Positions 1 to 8,650 of a stretch of 64,000 nt of DNA are shown here, piece after piece. The DNA comes from Occultella glacieicola (GTDB lineage: Bacteria > Actinomycetota > Actinomycetes > Actinomycetales > Beutenbergiaceae). Position 1 is the stretch's first letter, and every line of letters starts with the position of its first letter. The stretch covers positions 248,001-312,000 of the forward strand of contig NZ_SMNA01000004.1 of the NCBI RefSeq assembly GCF_004353825.1. The letters are read 5' to 3'. A program made the translations under genes and the position numbers. The notes under the pieces are model-generated. The model was given only the letters and a program-made list of their open reading frames with translations, was not told the DNA's origin and searched no databases.

Positions 1-199
1 TGGCTGTGATGCCGTCCATCCCCGGCATCTCCACGTCGAGCAGGGCGACGTCCGGGTGGTGCCGCCGGGCGGCCGGGAGCACCTCGTCGCCGGAGCCCAC
101 CTCGGCGACGACCTCGAGGTCGGACTCGAGGCCGAGCAGGGCGGCCAGCGCCCCGCGCACGAGCGACTGGTCGTCGGCGAGGAGCAGTCTGATCGTCAC
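1..199 (-). CDS. Response regulator, N-terminal receiver domain (cut by window edge)
   Basis: The first 66 residues of a response regulator are visible; the rest lies outside the window. It opens with MTIRLLLADDQ, the acidic pocket of a receiver domain, and the phosphoacceptor Asp sits in the motif DVALLDVEMPGMDG. The GTG start overlaps the TGA stop of the kinase at 196-199 (GTGA), so the two are translationally coupled. The kinase is of the HisKA_3 type, so a NarL/LuxR-type helix-turn-helix output domain is expected but not seen. The likely target is the ABC-2 exporter operon just upstream, by analogy with DesKR-like or antibiotic-sensing systems. Confidence 0.9.
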   Translation of the reverse strand, partial: MTIRLLLADDQSLVRGALAALLGLESDLEVVAEVGSGDEVLPAARRHHPDVALLDVEMPGMDGITA

Positions 200-1329
200 C
201 GGGCCACCACCCGGAGCCGGAACCCGGACGCCGTCGACTCGGTGCTGACCCGGGCGCCCACCGCCGCCGCCCGTTCGCGCAGACCGCGCAGGCCGTGCCC
301 GTCGGTGGCGTCCGGCTGCGGCGCGCCCGAACCGTCGTCGCCGATCTCGACGGTGTCCGCGGTGAGGGTGACGGTGCAGGTCCGGGCGTGGCTGTGCCGG
401 ATCACGTTCGTGACCCCCTCGCGGACCGTCCAGGCGAACAGGTCCCGGAGCCGGGTGGGGACCGCATCGACGGACGCGGGCAGGTCCGCGTGGATGCCGG
501 CAGCGCGCAGGGCGGCCCGGGCGCGGGCGAGTTCACCGGTCAGGGTCAGGTCCCGGTAGCCGGTCACGGTCCGGCGCACGTCCGCGAGCGCGTCCCGGGA
601 GAGCCGTTCCACGTCGGCCAGTTCCGCGCCGGCGCGCTCGGGATCGAGGGGCAGGAGGCGCTGCGCGAGTTCCGCCTTCACGGTGATCACGGTGAGTGAG
701 TGGCCGAGGATGTCATGCAGATCCCGGGCGAAGGAGTTGCGCTGCTCCTCCAGGGCGAGCCGGGCGTTCTCCTCGCGGATCCGCAGCAGTTCGATGTTGC
801 GGTTGATCGCCATGGTCAGCCCCCAGATGGCGAGCGCGGCGACGCCGGTTCCGAACAACAGGCCACGGTCCACCTCCCAGCCCGGCACCAGGAGCGTGGC
901 GAGGTACGTCGCGGCCAGGATCGCGCCCACGCCGGCCCAGGCCCACCAGCCCGGTAGGCACATGACGGCGATCACGGCCAGGTACACCGCGGTGGCGGTG
1001 CCGATCTGGCCGAGACTCAGGCAGATGACCACGGCCAGGGCGACCTCGACGGCCAGGGCCGCGGCCGCCGTCGTGCGGTGTTCGAAGGGCCGGAACGGCC
1101 CACCCGGCCGGCGCCGGAACCGCAGGGCCAGGAAGATCGTCAGGTAGACCGCCGCGAACGCGACCGTGGCGACGAGGCCGACCCACCCGGCCACCGTGTC
1201 CCGCCGGCTCCAGGCGACCTCCAGCGGGTTGAGCAGGTAGAACAGCCAGACCGCGGCGAACAGCACGCCCCACCGGCGGGGGCCGGTCCGGGCGTCGCCG
1301 GGGGCACGTTCGACGGTCACGACCGTCAC
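196..1329 (-). CDS. Sensor histidine kinase (HisKA_3 family)
   Basis: This 377-residue membrane sensor kinase has hydrophobic segments spanning roughly residues 20-175. A dimerisation/phosphoacceptor helix follows, with the motif RDLHDILGHSL near residue 203, where His is the phosphorylated residue. A C-terminal HATPase carries the DDGSG and GHGLRGLRERA boxes. This is the NarX/DesK class that pairs with LuxR-type regulators, and the partner is the overlapping gene at 1-199. No separate extracellular sensor domain is evident, so the signal is probably membrane- or drug-related (inference). It lies 21 bp downstream of the ABC permease and is probably in the same operon. Confidence 0.92.
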   Translation of the reverse strand: MTVVTVERAPGDARTGPRRWGVLFAAVWLFYLLNPLEVAWSRRDTVAGWVGLVATVAFAAVYLTIFLALRFRRRPGGPFRPFEHRTTAAAALAVEVALAVVICLSLGQIGTATAVYLAVIAVMCLPGWWAWAGVGAILAATYLATLLVPGWEVDRGLLFGTGVAALAIWGLTMAINRNIELLRIREENARLALEEQRNSFARDLHDILGHSLTVITVKAELAQRLLPLDPERAGAELADVERLSRDALADVRRTVTGYRDLTLTGELARARAALRAAGIHADLPASVDAVPTRLRDLFAWTVREGVTNVIRHSHARTCTVTLTADTVEIGDDGSGAPQPDATDGHGLRGLRERAAAVGARVSTESTASGFRLRVVAR

Positions 1330-1350
1330 CGTAGTCCTCGCCGCCGCCGA

Positions 1351-2151
1351 TCAGACCCGGGCGGTGTCCCGGCTCATCCGCCACGCGGCTCCGGCCACGA
1401 AGATCCCGAGCCACGCCACCGCGTTCAGGACGGCGTACCAGGGAAGGTCGCCGGTCAGGACGGACCGGGAGATCTCCGCCACGCCGAACATCGGGGTGAA
1501 GGACGCGATGTGCCACATCAGCGAGCCCTGCGTGATCGGGATGAACACGTTGCCGAGGAACGCGAACAGGGCGAGCCCAGGACCGAGGATCTGCATCGCA
1601 TTCTCGCTCGGCACCAGGTAGCCGACGAACACGCCGAGCGCCGCGAACACGAGCGTGCAGATGAGGGTCAGGACGGCACTCGCGATCCAGGTGCCGACGT
1701 CCATCGAGGGCCTGCCCTGGGCCACGCCCGCGATGTTGACGACTCCGATCGCCAGCGCGCCGAGCGTGAGCGCGAGCAGCGCCTTGGTGAGGATGTACGC
1801 CGTCGGGCTCAGCGGCGTCAGCCGCAACTGTCGGGACCAGCCCTGCGCCCGCTCCACCGCGACCATGGCGCCGGCCGACGCCGCGGTGAGCGCGGCGCCG
1901 TAGAAAGCCATCGAGACCATCACGTACGCGGCGACGTTCCCGCGGCCGACCGTGGTGTTCCACTCCTCCTGGCCGCCGAACGCGAGGAACAGCGCGATCG
2001 GGAACACCAGCGTGAAGATGATCGTGCGGCGGTTGCGCAGGGTCCGACGCAGCTCGATGCCGAGCATGGTGGCGTTGAAGCCGCCCAGTGGCGGCACCCG
2101 GCGTGTGTCCGGGTCGAAGGAGTCGGGCAGAGGTGCGGTCGAGGTGGTCAT
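1351..2151 (-). CDS. ABC-2 type exporter permease
   Basis: This 266-residue integral membrane protein has about six hydrophobic segments. A cytoplasmic N-terminus is followed by a first helix around RRTIIFTLVFPIALFL, typical of DrrB-like ABC-2 permeases. Its ATG overlaps the stop of the ATPase gene (2148-2151, ATGA), so the two proteins are made as a pair. The adjoining two-component system suggests inducible export of a toxic compound or lipid. The substrate cannot be read from sequence. Confidence 0.9.
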   Translation of the reverse strand: MTTSTAPLPDSFDPDTRRVPPLGGFNATMLGIELRRTLRNRRTIIFTLVFPIALFLAFGGQEEWNTTVGRGNVAAYVMVSMAFYGAALTAASAGAMVAVERAQGWSRQLRLTPLSPTAYILTKALLALTLGALAIGVVNIAGVAQGRPSMDVGTWIASAVLTLICTLVFAALGVFVGYLVPSENAMQILGPGLALFAFLGNVFIPITQGSLMWHIASFTPMFGVAEISRSVLTGDLPWYAVLNAVAWLGIFVAGAAWRMSRDTARV

Positions 2152-3113
2152 CGTGGGCTCCCATCGGTGCTGTCGCTGCTGTCGCTGCTGTCGGAACTGC
2201 CGGTCAGGCGCAGGAACGCCTCCTCGATGCCCTTCGAGACGATCTCGAGGTCGGTGGCGTCGGTCCGGTCGAGCAGGTAGCGGGCGACGGCGTCGCTGTC
2301 GCCGGCGTGGACGGTCAGTCGGTCGCCGGTCAGGTTGACCGAGTCGACGCCCGCGATCGCCGCGATCGCCGTCGTGTCGACGCGGCCCACCGAGGCCCGG
2401 ACGGTGCGGCCCGAGGCGAGCGCCCGGATCTGTGCGCCGCTGCCGTCCGCGACGATCCGGCCCTGGCTGATCAGCACGATGCGGTCGGCGTACTGGTCGG
2501 CCTCCTCGAGGTAGTGGGTGGCGAACAGCACAGTGCGCCCGGTGTCGGTGTCCCGGCGGATCGAGTTCCAGAACGCGCGGCGCCCCTCGACGTCCATGCC
2601 GGTGGTCGGCTCATCGAGCAGCAGCAGGGCCGGGTTCGACAGCAATGCCATCGCGAACCGCAGTCGCTGCTGTTCGCCGCCCGAGCACCGGCCCACCTTG
2701 CGGTCGGCGATGTCGGCGATGCCGGCGGTCGCGAGGACCTCGGCGACCGGACGGGTGTCCACGAAGAGGCTGGCGGTGTAGGCGACGGTCTCGCGGACGG
2801 TGAGGTCCTTGAGGAGCCCGCCGGTCTGCATGACCGCCGAGACCAGGCCGCGGGCGATGGCGTGGCGGGGCGCCAGCCCGAGCACCCGGACCTCGCCGGA
2901 GGTGGGCTCGCTCAGCCCGAGGATCATGTCGATGGTGGTCGTCTTGCCTGCGCCGTTCGGGCCGAGGAAGGCGACCACCTCGCCGGGATGGATCTCCAGG
3001 TCGATGCCGCGCACGGCGCGCACCTGGCCGAAGTCCTTGGTCACCCCGGTGAGGCCGACGGCGGCCCGCCGGGTCGGGAGCGTCGCTGTCGGTCGTGTGG
3101 TCGTTTCGGTCAT
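2148..3113 (-). CDS. ABC exporter ATP-binding protein (DrrA-like)
   Basis: This 321-residue ATPase has Walker A GPNGAGKTT (about residues 51-59), signature CSGGEQQ (about 143-149) and Walker B ALLLLDEPT (about 162-170). A C-terminal extension of about 100 residues resembles the DrrA/NodI subfamily. It powers the overlapping permease. The C-terminus ends in a Ser-Ser-Asp repeat encoded by a 9-bp DNA repeat. The strong GGAGG lies only one base from the ATG, which is unusually close; no better in-frame start is seen. A palindromic region at 3158-3184 precedes the gene. Confidence 0.93.
   Translation of the reverse strand: MTETTTRPTATLPTRRAAVGLTGVTKDFGQVRAVRGIDLEIHPGEVVAFLGPNGAGKTTTIDMILGLSEPTSGEVRVLGLAPRHAIARGLVSAVMQTGGLLKDLTVRETVAYTASLFVDTRPVAEVLATAGIADIADRKVGRCSGGEQQRLRFAMALLSNPALLLLDEPTTGMDVEGRRAFWNSIRRDTDTGRTVLFATHYLEEADQYADRIVLISQGRIVADGSGAQIRALASGRTVRASVGRVDTTAIAAIAGVDSVNLTGDRLTVHAGDSDAVARYLLDRTDATDLEIVSKGIEEAFLRLTGSSDSSDSSDSTDGSPR
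2168..2194. repeat. 9-bp microsatellite in the ABC ATPase C-terminus
   Basis: Three near-perfect 9-bp units (gctgtcgct) encode the Ser-Ser-Asp tail of the ABC ATPase. They are in frame, so unit-number changes alter only tail length. The tail has no recognised function. Confidence 0.6.
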
Positions 3114-3157
3114 GCCTCCAGCGTGCGGCGCCGCCGGGCGGGGCGCCTACGCCGGTC

Positions 3158-3184
3158 GTCACGATCGGTGCGTGACATATGTCA
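3158..3184. promoter_or_regulatory. Nested palindromes upstream of the ABC exporter operon
   Basis: The 77-bp gap between the PPOX stop and the ABC ATPase start holds a perfect 12-nt palindrome, TGACATATGTCA (3173-3184). It also holds an inverted repeat GTCACG-N7-CGTGAC (3158-3176) that shares the TGAC arm. This is the expected position for the operator of the neighbouring response regulator. The assignment is inference. Confidence 0.5.
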
Positions 3185-3189
3185 GGCGT

Positions 3190-3579
3190 CTACTTGCGGA
3201 TGACCTTCTCGATCGACATCACGAGGATCACGCGGTCCGCGGAGTCCGGCGGGGCCGGGGTGTCCGGCGTGCCGTAACGGGCGCCGAGCACCTGGTAGAA
3301 CGCGCCGGTCGGGTCCGGCACCGCCTCGGTGAGCCGGCCGCGGGCCTCGATGAACCGGTACGGGTCCGCCGGGTCCGGCACCACGAGCGCCATCCCCGGG
3401 TTGCCCTGCAGGTTGCGGTACTTCGCTCGCTTGGTGGTGTGGGTGAACTTCAGGACGCCGTCCTCGAACAGGAACCACATGGGCTCCACCTGCGGGAAGC
3501 CGTCCGGGCGCACCGTGGCCAGGTGCCCGACGTTGGCGTTCTCGAGGAGGTCGGTCAGGTCTGCGGGAATCTCTGCCAT
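3190..3579 (-). CDS. PPOX-class / F420-dependent flavin-fold protein
   Basis: This 129-residue single-domain protein has the split beta-barrel of the pyridoxamine-5'-phosphate oxidase fold. The segment GHLATVRPDGFPQVEPMWF is the family hallmark strand pair, and KYRNLQGNPGMALVV follows. Actinobacterial relatives bind F420 or FMN and reduce small substrates. The exact cofactor and substrate are unknown. It lies 48 bp downstream of the DUF899 gene on the same strand and may be co-transcribed with it. Confidence 0.85.
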   Translation of the reverse strand: MAEIPADLTDLLENANVGHLATVRPDGFPQVEPMWFLFEDGVLKFTHTTKRAKYRNLQGNPGMALVVPDPADPYRFIEARGRLTEAVPDPTGAFYQVLGARYGTPDTPAPPDSADRVILVMSIEKVIRK

Positions 3580-3627
3580 CTCGCCAGCCTATGACGTGGC
3601 GCGGCGACCTCGGGCGCAGCGGCCGGT

Positions 3628-4398
3628 TCAGTGGTGGTGACCGGTCCGGCCGAGGGTCGCCACCGGGCCGGCGCCGGGTCGGGTCCACTGCGGCACCGGA
3701 CGGCTGGTGCCGTCCCAGGTGGAGTTCCCGTCGGCGTCCGTGCGCCAGTACCAGCACGCGTGCTGCCCCTGCGGCCAGCCCTGGGGGTTGTCCTCCCACG
3801 CCTCGCCGCGGCCGTACGGGGTCAGGTCCAGGAGGTGGAAGGGGCCGGCGATCTCGTTGCCACGGCCGGTTGTGGAGTAGGTGAGGAACACCCGGTCGCC
3901 GTCGCGAAGGAAGCAGGCGAGGTTGCCCATCTCGCCACCGATCGGGGCCGGAGCATCCCGCACCGAGTACCAGGGCTGGGTGTAGCCCATGAACGCGACG
4001 TAGGGGGCCACCTCCTCCCACCCACCCGTGGTCACGATGGCCAGTGAGACACCGCGCGCGTTGAGATAGGCGGCGTCCTTCAGATGCCAGGCGGCGACGG
4101 TGCATCCCTCGCACTGGCCCTGGTGGGGTGCGCCGTCGTGCCACATGTGCTGGTAGATCAGGAGCTCGTCGCGGCCCTCGAACAGATCGAGGAACGGGAC
4201 CGGGCCGTCCGGCCCGGTGACCTCGACGCTGCCGTCCACCTCGACCATCGGCAGCCGGCGACGGGCCGCGGCGAGGTCGTCGCCCGCGTGGGTGTGGGCC
4301 TTCTCGCGGACCAGGAGTTCGTCCCGGGCGGACTGCCAGGAGTCCATGTCGACGACCGCCGGACGGGCGCCGCTCGCGTGGTGGGGCGTGGTGGTCAT
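3628..4398 (-). CDS. DUF899 (thioredoxin-like) family protein
   Basis: This 256-residue protein belongs to the DUF899 family, recognised by the LFEGRDELLIYQHMW block, the CEGC cysteine pair and GYTQPWYSVRD. These proteins are predicted to have a thioredoxin-like fold and are common in actinobacteria, but their reaction is not established. The ATG at 4398 is chosen because GGAGGA lies at good spacing upstream; the open frame extends much further but is poor coding sequence. The gene is divergent from the TetR gene, and a palindrome array occupies the gap. The C-terminus is His-rich (GHHH). Confidence 0.88.
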   Translation of the reverse strand: MTTTPHHASGARPAVVDMDSWQSARDELLVREKAHTHAGDDLAAARRRLPMVEVDGSVEVTGPDGPVPFLDLFEGRDELLIYQHMWHDGAPHQGQCEGCTVAAWHLKDAAYLNARGVSLAIVTTGGWEEVAPYVAFMGYTQPWYSVRDAPAPIGGEMGNLACFLRDGDRVFLTYSTTGRGNEIAGPFHLLDLTPYGRGEAWEDNPQGWPQGQHACWYWRTDADGNSTWDGTSRPVPQWTRPGAGPVATLGRTGHHH

Positions 4399-4415
4399 GT
4401 GGTCCTCCGTTGGTT

Positions 4416-4475
4416 CTCGTCTGTTCTCGTGAGCACGAGTAGGTCTCGTGGGCACGAGTGGACTCTCGTGGGCAG
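4416..4475. promoter_or_regulatory. Array of CTCGTG-NN-CACGAG palindromes
   Basis: Two 14-nt palindromes, CTCGTGAGCACGAG (4426-4439) and CTCGTGGGCACGAG (4445-4458), are 19 bp apart. A third left half-site at 4465-4472 and a partial one at 4416-4420 continue the series. The array lies 18-77 bp upstream of the DUF899 start, where a repressor or activator would bind on one DNA face. The cognate factor is unknown; the TetR at 4648 has a different candidate site. Confidence 0.6.
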
Positions 4476-4611
4476 AACGCGGCGGCCCGTCCGGGCTCAC
4501 CGGGGACAGACCGGTTGTCGCGCGCGAACTCATCGGCGGCCGCGGCAGAGTTGGGCATCGGGCCGGCGCCAGATGCGTGGGCAAGGTCACAGACCTCGCG
4601 TCCGCAGGTAG

Positions 4612-4641
4612 TTGCACTGAGTGCATCGGTGCACTTAATGT
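4612..4641 (+). promoter_or_regulatory. Leaderless promoter and operator of the tetR-mmpL unit
   Basis: A -35 box TTGCAC (4612-4617) and a -10 box TAATGT (4636-4641) are 18 bp apart. The -10 box ends six bases before the GTG start at 4648, which fits a leaderless mRNA. Between the boxes is a palindrome TGCAC-TGA-GTGCA (4613-4625) with a third half-site at 4630-4634. This is where an autoregulating TetR would block RNA polymerase. Confidence 0.65.
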
Positions 4642-4647
4642 AAGAAG

Positions 4648-5298
4648 GTGCTTCGGACCCCTCCCGACGGCGACCGCCGTACCGCGCTGAAGGCGCGGCA
4701 CCGGCGCGCCATCATCGACGCCGCAGCGGTGCTGATCGACGAGACGGGCGTCGCCACGTTCACCGTCGACGAGCTCGCGGCGCGTGCGGATGTCTCCCGG
4801 CGCACGATCTTCAACCACTTCGACTCGATCGACGACGTCGTCACGACCGTCTGCAGCGAGGTGCTCGAGGGCGTGCTGGACGAGTTCATGGTCCGCCCGC
4901 CGGCGACCGGCGCCGTCGACATGTTCGACGAACTCGCCGACGTGCTCCGGGCCACCGACCTGGTACCGCCGATGGCCTACCTGACCCGGGTGATCGGCAT
5001 GGAGGACCCCGGCGACCCGTCCCCGCGTCAGGCCGTGATGTTGCTGAGCGCCTTCACCGACGTCAGCCAGCGGCTCTCCGACGAACTCACCACGCGTCAT
5101 CCCGGCACCGACCTGCTCGACATCCACCTCATGGTCAGCGCGCTCTTCGGTGGGCTGGTCGTGCTGCACCGGTACTGGTTCGAGGCCACCGGGGCTGCCG
5201 TGGACTCGGAGTCCCGACGCGTCTGGTCGGACCTGCTCGAGCGCCTCATCATCGCCACCCGGACCGGGCACCGCGCCTCCTCCACACCTCTCGCATGA
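4648..5298 (+). CDS. TetR-family regulator of the MMPL exporter
   Basis: This 216-residue repressor has an N-terminal TetR helix-turn-helix at about residues 15-60 (RRAIIDAAAVLIDETG, then SRRTIFNHFDSIDD). A helical ligand-binding domain makes up the rest. The GTG start is supported by a leaderless promoter immediately upstream. The MMPL transporter follows 140 bp downstream on the same strand, so this is probably a local repressor of that exporter. The ligand is unknown. Confidence 0.9.
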   Translation: MLRTPPDGDRRTALKARHRRAIIDAAAVLIDETGVATFTVDELAARADVSRRTIFNHFDSIDDVVTTVCSEVLEGVLDEFMVRPPATGAVDMFDELADVLRATDLVPPMAYLTRVIGMEDPGDPSPRQAVMLLSAFTDVSQRLSDELTTRHPGTDLLDIHLMVSALFGGLVVLHRYWFEATGAAVDSESRRVWSDLLERLIIATRTGHRASSTPLA

Positions 5299-5438
5299 GC
5301 ACGAGGCGGACCCGGTCACCCGCGACCCGCTGATCACGACCACACCACTCCCCACCGACCCACCGAACCGAGACCGTTCCGCCCGCCCACCCGGCGGCGG
5401 CCCGCGCCCGGCAAAACCATTGAGCCGAAGGAAACCCC

Positions 5439-7838
5439 ATGGCTGAACTCCTGTACCGCCTAGGCCGCTTCGCCGCGCGCCGGGCTCGCACCGTGATCGC
5501 CGTCTGGCTCGCCGTCCTGGTTCTGGCCGGCGGCGCCTTCGCGGTGGCCGGCGGGACCCTCTCGACGAGCATCTCCATCCCCGGAACCCCGACGACCGAG
5601 GTCACCGACCGGCTCGCGGACGAGTTCCCCGAGGCCTCCGGCGGCACCGGAACGGTCGTGCTGCGGACCGAGGACGGCTCCGCGTTCACCGCGGAGCAGC
5701 AGGCCCAGATCGCGGAGCGGCTCGCCGAGGGGGCCGAGGTCGACGGCGTCACCGCCGTCATCGACCCGTTCGTCACGGAGACCCAGCGGGCCACCCAGCA
5801 GGCCGAGCTCGAGGGGGGCCTGGCGCAACTCGACCAGGCCATCGCCGCGCAGGGCGAGACGCCGGAACTCGCGGCCCAGCGGGCCGGCCTCGAGATGGGC
5901 GCCGCCCTGCTCGAGATGGCCGCCGAGACCCGGCAGGTCTCCGACGACGGCGCCACCGCGCTCGCCACGATCGCGTTCGAGGACCCGGCGTTCTCGATCC
6001 CGCAGGAGACCAAGGACGCCGTCGTGGCCGTCTTCGACGAACCGATCGACGGCGTCACCGTGGACCTCTCCGCCGACATCACCCAGGGCATCCCCGAGCT
6101 GTTCGGGGTCGGCGAGGTGATCGGCCTGCTCGTCGCCGCCGTCGTGCTGGTGATCATGCTCGGCACCCTCATCGGGGCCGGTCTGCCGATCCTGACCGCG
6201 CTGATCGGCGTGGGCATCGGCGCGCTCGGTGCGCTGTCCCTGTCCGGCGTGGTGGAGATGGTCTCGGTCACCCCCGTGCTCGGGCTCATGCTCGGTCTGG
6301 CCGTCGGAATCGACTACTCCCTGTTCATCATCAACCGGCACCGGCGACAGCTGAAGCAGGGCGAGGACCTCCACGAGTCGATCGGTCTCGCGAACGGCAC
6401 CTCCGGCAACGCCGTGGTCTTCGCCGGCGCGACCGTCCTGATCGCGCTGCTCGCGCTGAACATCACCGGGATCCCGTTCCTCGGCCTGATGGGCACGGTC
6501 GGGGCGTTCTGCATCCTGGTCGCCGTGTTGATCGCCGTGACGCTGACCCCGGCCCTGCTCGGCCTGGTCGGAACCCGGATCCTGTCCCGCAAGGAGCGGG
6601 CCGCCTTGGCGGCCGGCACCGAGAACGGCGCCACCCCGGCCGCCCCCGCCGCGCCCCAGCCGATGTCCACCGCCCGTGCGATCGGCCGCGTGGTGATCGG
6701 GATCGCCGCCCTGGTGATCATCGCCCTGCCGGCCCTGGACCTGCGCCTGAATCTGCCCGACGGTTCCTCGGAACCCTCGGACTCGACCCAGTACCGCGCC
6801 TACACGACCATCGCCGAGGAGTTCGGCGAGGGCCGCAACGGTCCGCTGCTGGTGGTCGCGGATCTGCCCGAGGGGACGACCGAGGAGGAGGCGATGCTCG
6901 CCCAGGTCGAGGTCGGCCAGGCCCTGTTCGCGCAGGACGACGTGGTCGCCGTCGCCCCGATCGGCACCTCCGAGGACTTCGGCGTCGTCGCGTTCCAGGT
7001 GGTCCCGGCCGACGGGCCGACCAGTGAGTCCACCGAGACCCTGGTGCACACCCTGCGGGCGGCGTCACCGCTCGAGGGCACCTACGAGATCGGCGTGGCC
7101 GGCTCCGCGAGCGGCAACATCGACATCTCGGACAAGTTGGCCGGCGCCCTGCCGATCTACCTGGCCGTCGTGGTCGGGCTCTCCCTGATCATCCTGATCC
7201 TGGTGTTCCGCTCGATCTTCGTGCCGGTGATCGCCACCCTCGGGTTCATCCTGTCCTACTTCGCGGCCCTCGGCGGCGTGGTCGCGATCTACCAGTGGGG
7301 CTGGCTGGCCCCCGTCTTCGGCGTGGACACCCCGGGCCCGATCCTGAACTTCCTCCCGACGATCCTGGTCGGCATCCTGTTCGGTCTGGCCATGGACTAC
7401 ATGCTGTTCCTCGGTTCCGGCATGCGCGAGGCCTACGCCCACGGCGCCCCGGCGCGGGTCGCCGTCGTGCAGGGCGTGCGGGCGGGCCGGACCGTGGTCA
7501 CCGCCGCCGCGATCATCATGATCTCGGTGTTCGGCGGGTTCGTCTTCTCCCACAGTGCCATGATCCGGCCGATCGGGTTCGCGCTCGCGTTCGGTGTGCT
7601 CGTCGACGCGTTCGTGGTGCGGATGCTGATCATCCCGGCGCTGATGCACCTCGCCGGGGACAAGGCCTGGTGGTTGCCGCGCTGGCTGGACCGGATCCTT
7701 CCGGACGTGGACGTCGAGGGTGCGAAGCTCGAGCGGCGCCACGGTCACGGCGCCGAGGCGTCCGACATCCCGGCCGGGTCCGAGGCCGCCGACGGCGGAG
7801 CGGGCTCCGAGCGCGAAGGCGCCGCGGTCTCGGGCTGA
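5439..7838 (+). CDS. MMPL/RND-family membrane transporter
   Basis: This 799-residue transporter has the two-fold RND architecture. A first helix near residues 15-35 is followed by an extracellular domain, then a membrane block around residues 220-390. A second extracellular domain and a second membrane block (about 565-760) follow. The motifs GIDYSLFIINRHR and AMDYMLFLGSGMREAY are the characteristic Asp-Tyr helices thought to carry protons. GAAGGA precedes the ATG at good spacing. It likely exports a lipid, siderophore or drug under control of the upstream TetR. Confidence 0.93.
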   Translation: MAELLYRLGRFAARRARTVIAVWLAVLVLAGGAFAVAGGTLSTSISIPGTPTTEVTDRLADEFPEASGGTGTVVLRTEDGSAFTAEQQAQIAERLAEGAEVDGVTAVIDPFVTETQRATQQAELEGGLAQLDQAIAAQGETPELAAQRAGLEMGAALLEMAAETRQVSDDGATALATIAFEDPAFSIPQETKDAVVAVFDEPIDGVTVDLSADITQGIPELFGVGEVIGLLVAAVVLVIMLGTLIGAGLPILTALIGVGIGALGALSLSGVVEMVSVTPVLGLMLGLAVGIDYSLFIINRHRRQLKQGEDLHESIGLANGTSGNAVVFAGATVLIALLALNITGIPFLGLMGTVGAFCILVAVLIAVTLTPALLGLVGTRILSRKERAALAAGTENGATPAAPAAPQPMSTARAIGRVVIGIAALVIIALPALDLRLNLPDGSSEPSDSTQYRAYTTIAEEFGEGRNGPLLVVADLPEGTTEEEAMLAQVEVGQALFAQDDVVAVAPIGTSEDFGVVAFQVVPADGPTSESTETLVHTLRAASPLEGTYEIGVAGSASGNIDISDKLAGALPIYLAVVVGLSLIILILVFRSIFVPVIATLGFILSYFAALGGVVAIYQWGWLAPVFGVDTPGPILNFLPTILVGILFGLAMDYMLFLGSGMREAYAHGAPARVAVVQGVRAGRTVVTAAAIIMISVFGGFVFSHSAMIRPIGFALAFGVLVDAFVVRMLIIPALMHLAGDKAWWLPRWLDRILPDVDVEGAKLERRHGHGAEASDIPAGSEAADGGAGSEREGAAVSG

Positions 7839-7863
7839 GGGAGTGCCCCGCACGGGGCCTCCC
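7839..7863 (+). terminator. Hairpin directly after mmpL
   Basis: GGGAG-T-GCCCC, a GCAC loop and GGGGC-CTCCC form a ten-pair stem with one bulged T, starting at the base after the stop codon. There is no T-tract, as is common in high-GC actinobacteria. It probably ends the tetR-mmpL transcript. Confidence 0.6.
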
Positions 7864-7957
7864 AGACGGTTGCGGCCCGGTTGCCGCCTCTGCGACGCTG
7901 GCCCGGCCGAGCCGTTGCATGCGGGCCGGTCCGATGCCGCTCGAGCGCAGGAGCACC

Positions 7958-8623
7958 ATGACGGTAGCGAACGAACCGACCGATCGGCCCGGCGGTTGGC
8001 GGTCCTGGGTCAGCATCGGTGTTCGGGTGCTCGTCGTAGCGTTGGTGATCAGTGCCGAGATCTACCTCATCGTCGTGACCGGGGACCTCTATGTCCCGGC
8101 GAACCACTTCAGCTATTTCACGATCCTCAGCAATGTGTTCGCCGCCGTCCTGTTCGCGGTGTCGCTGGTGCGGCCGGTTCCGGATGGGGTCCGCGGGGCA
8201 GCCGTGACGTTCCTGCTCCTCACCGGAGTCGTCGCCAACACGCTGCTGCTCGGTGTGGAGGTGCAGACACCGGCCTACGCGAACGTCGTGCTGCACATGG
8301 TGGTACCCGTCCTGGTGCTGGTGGACTGGCTGGTCGCACCTCCGCGGACCCGGTTGACGACCAAGCACCTCCTCGCCTGGATGCTCATCCCGATCGCCTA
8401 CCTCGTCTACAGCCTCGTCCGGGGCGCCCTGGTGGACTGGTATCCGTATCCGTTCCTGGACCCGCGCGAGCAGGGCTACGGGATGGTCGCCGTCATGAGT
8501 CTCGTGGTGGCCGTCGCCTTCGGTGCCTGCGCTGCGCTCGTCATCTGGTCCGGCAACCGCCTGCAGCGGCGCCGCCGGGACTCCGGCGGTGTGTCGGTGC
8601 CCGAGGTGGCGGGGCCGGCCTGA
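7958..8623 (+). CDS. Pr6Pr-type integral membrane protein
   Basis: This 221-residue protein has about six transmembrane helices. The blocks NHFSYFTILSNVFAAV, VVLHMVVPVLVLVDWLV and YPFLDPREQGYG are characteristic of the Pr6Pr family of bacterial membrane proteins. Function is unknown. The ATG at 7958 has AGGAG at five-base spacing. A terminator hairpin separates it from mmpL, so it is probably its own unit, ending at the large hairpin at 8651-8728. Confidence 0.85.
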   Translation: MTVANEPTDRPGGWRSWVSIGVRVLVVALVISAEIYLIVVTGDLYVPANHFSYFTILSNVFAAVLFAVSLVRPVPDGVRGAAVTFLLLTGVVANTLLLGVEVQTPAYANVVLHMVVPVLVLVDWLVAPPRTRLTTKHLLAWMLIPIAYLVYSLVRGALVDWYPYPFLDPREQGYGMVAVMSLVVAVAFGACAALVIWSGNRLQRRRRDSGGVSVPEVAGPA

Positions 8624-8650
8624 CCCTTCCGGATTGCTGAGCCCTGTATT

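Noticed and set aside
196-2164. Long plus- and minus-strand frames overlapping the kinase and ABC permease genes
   Set aside because: Arg/Pro/Gly-rich shadow translations with no motifs; the assigned frames have clear domain motifs.
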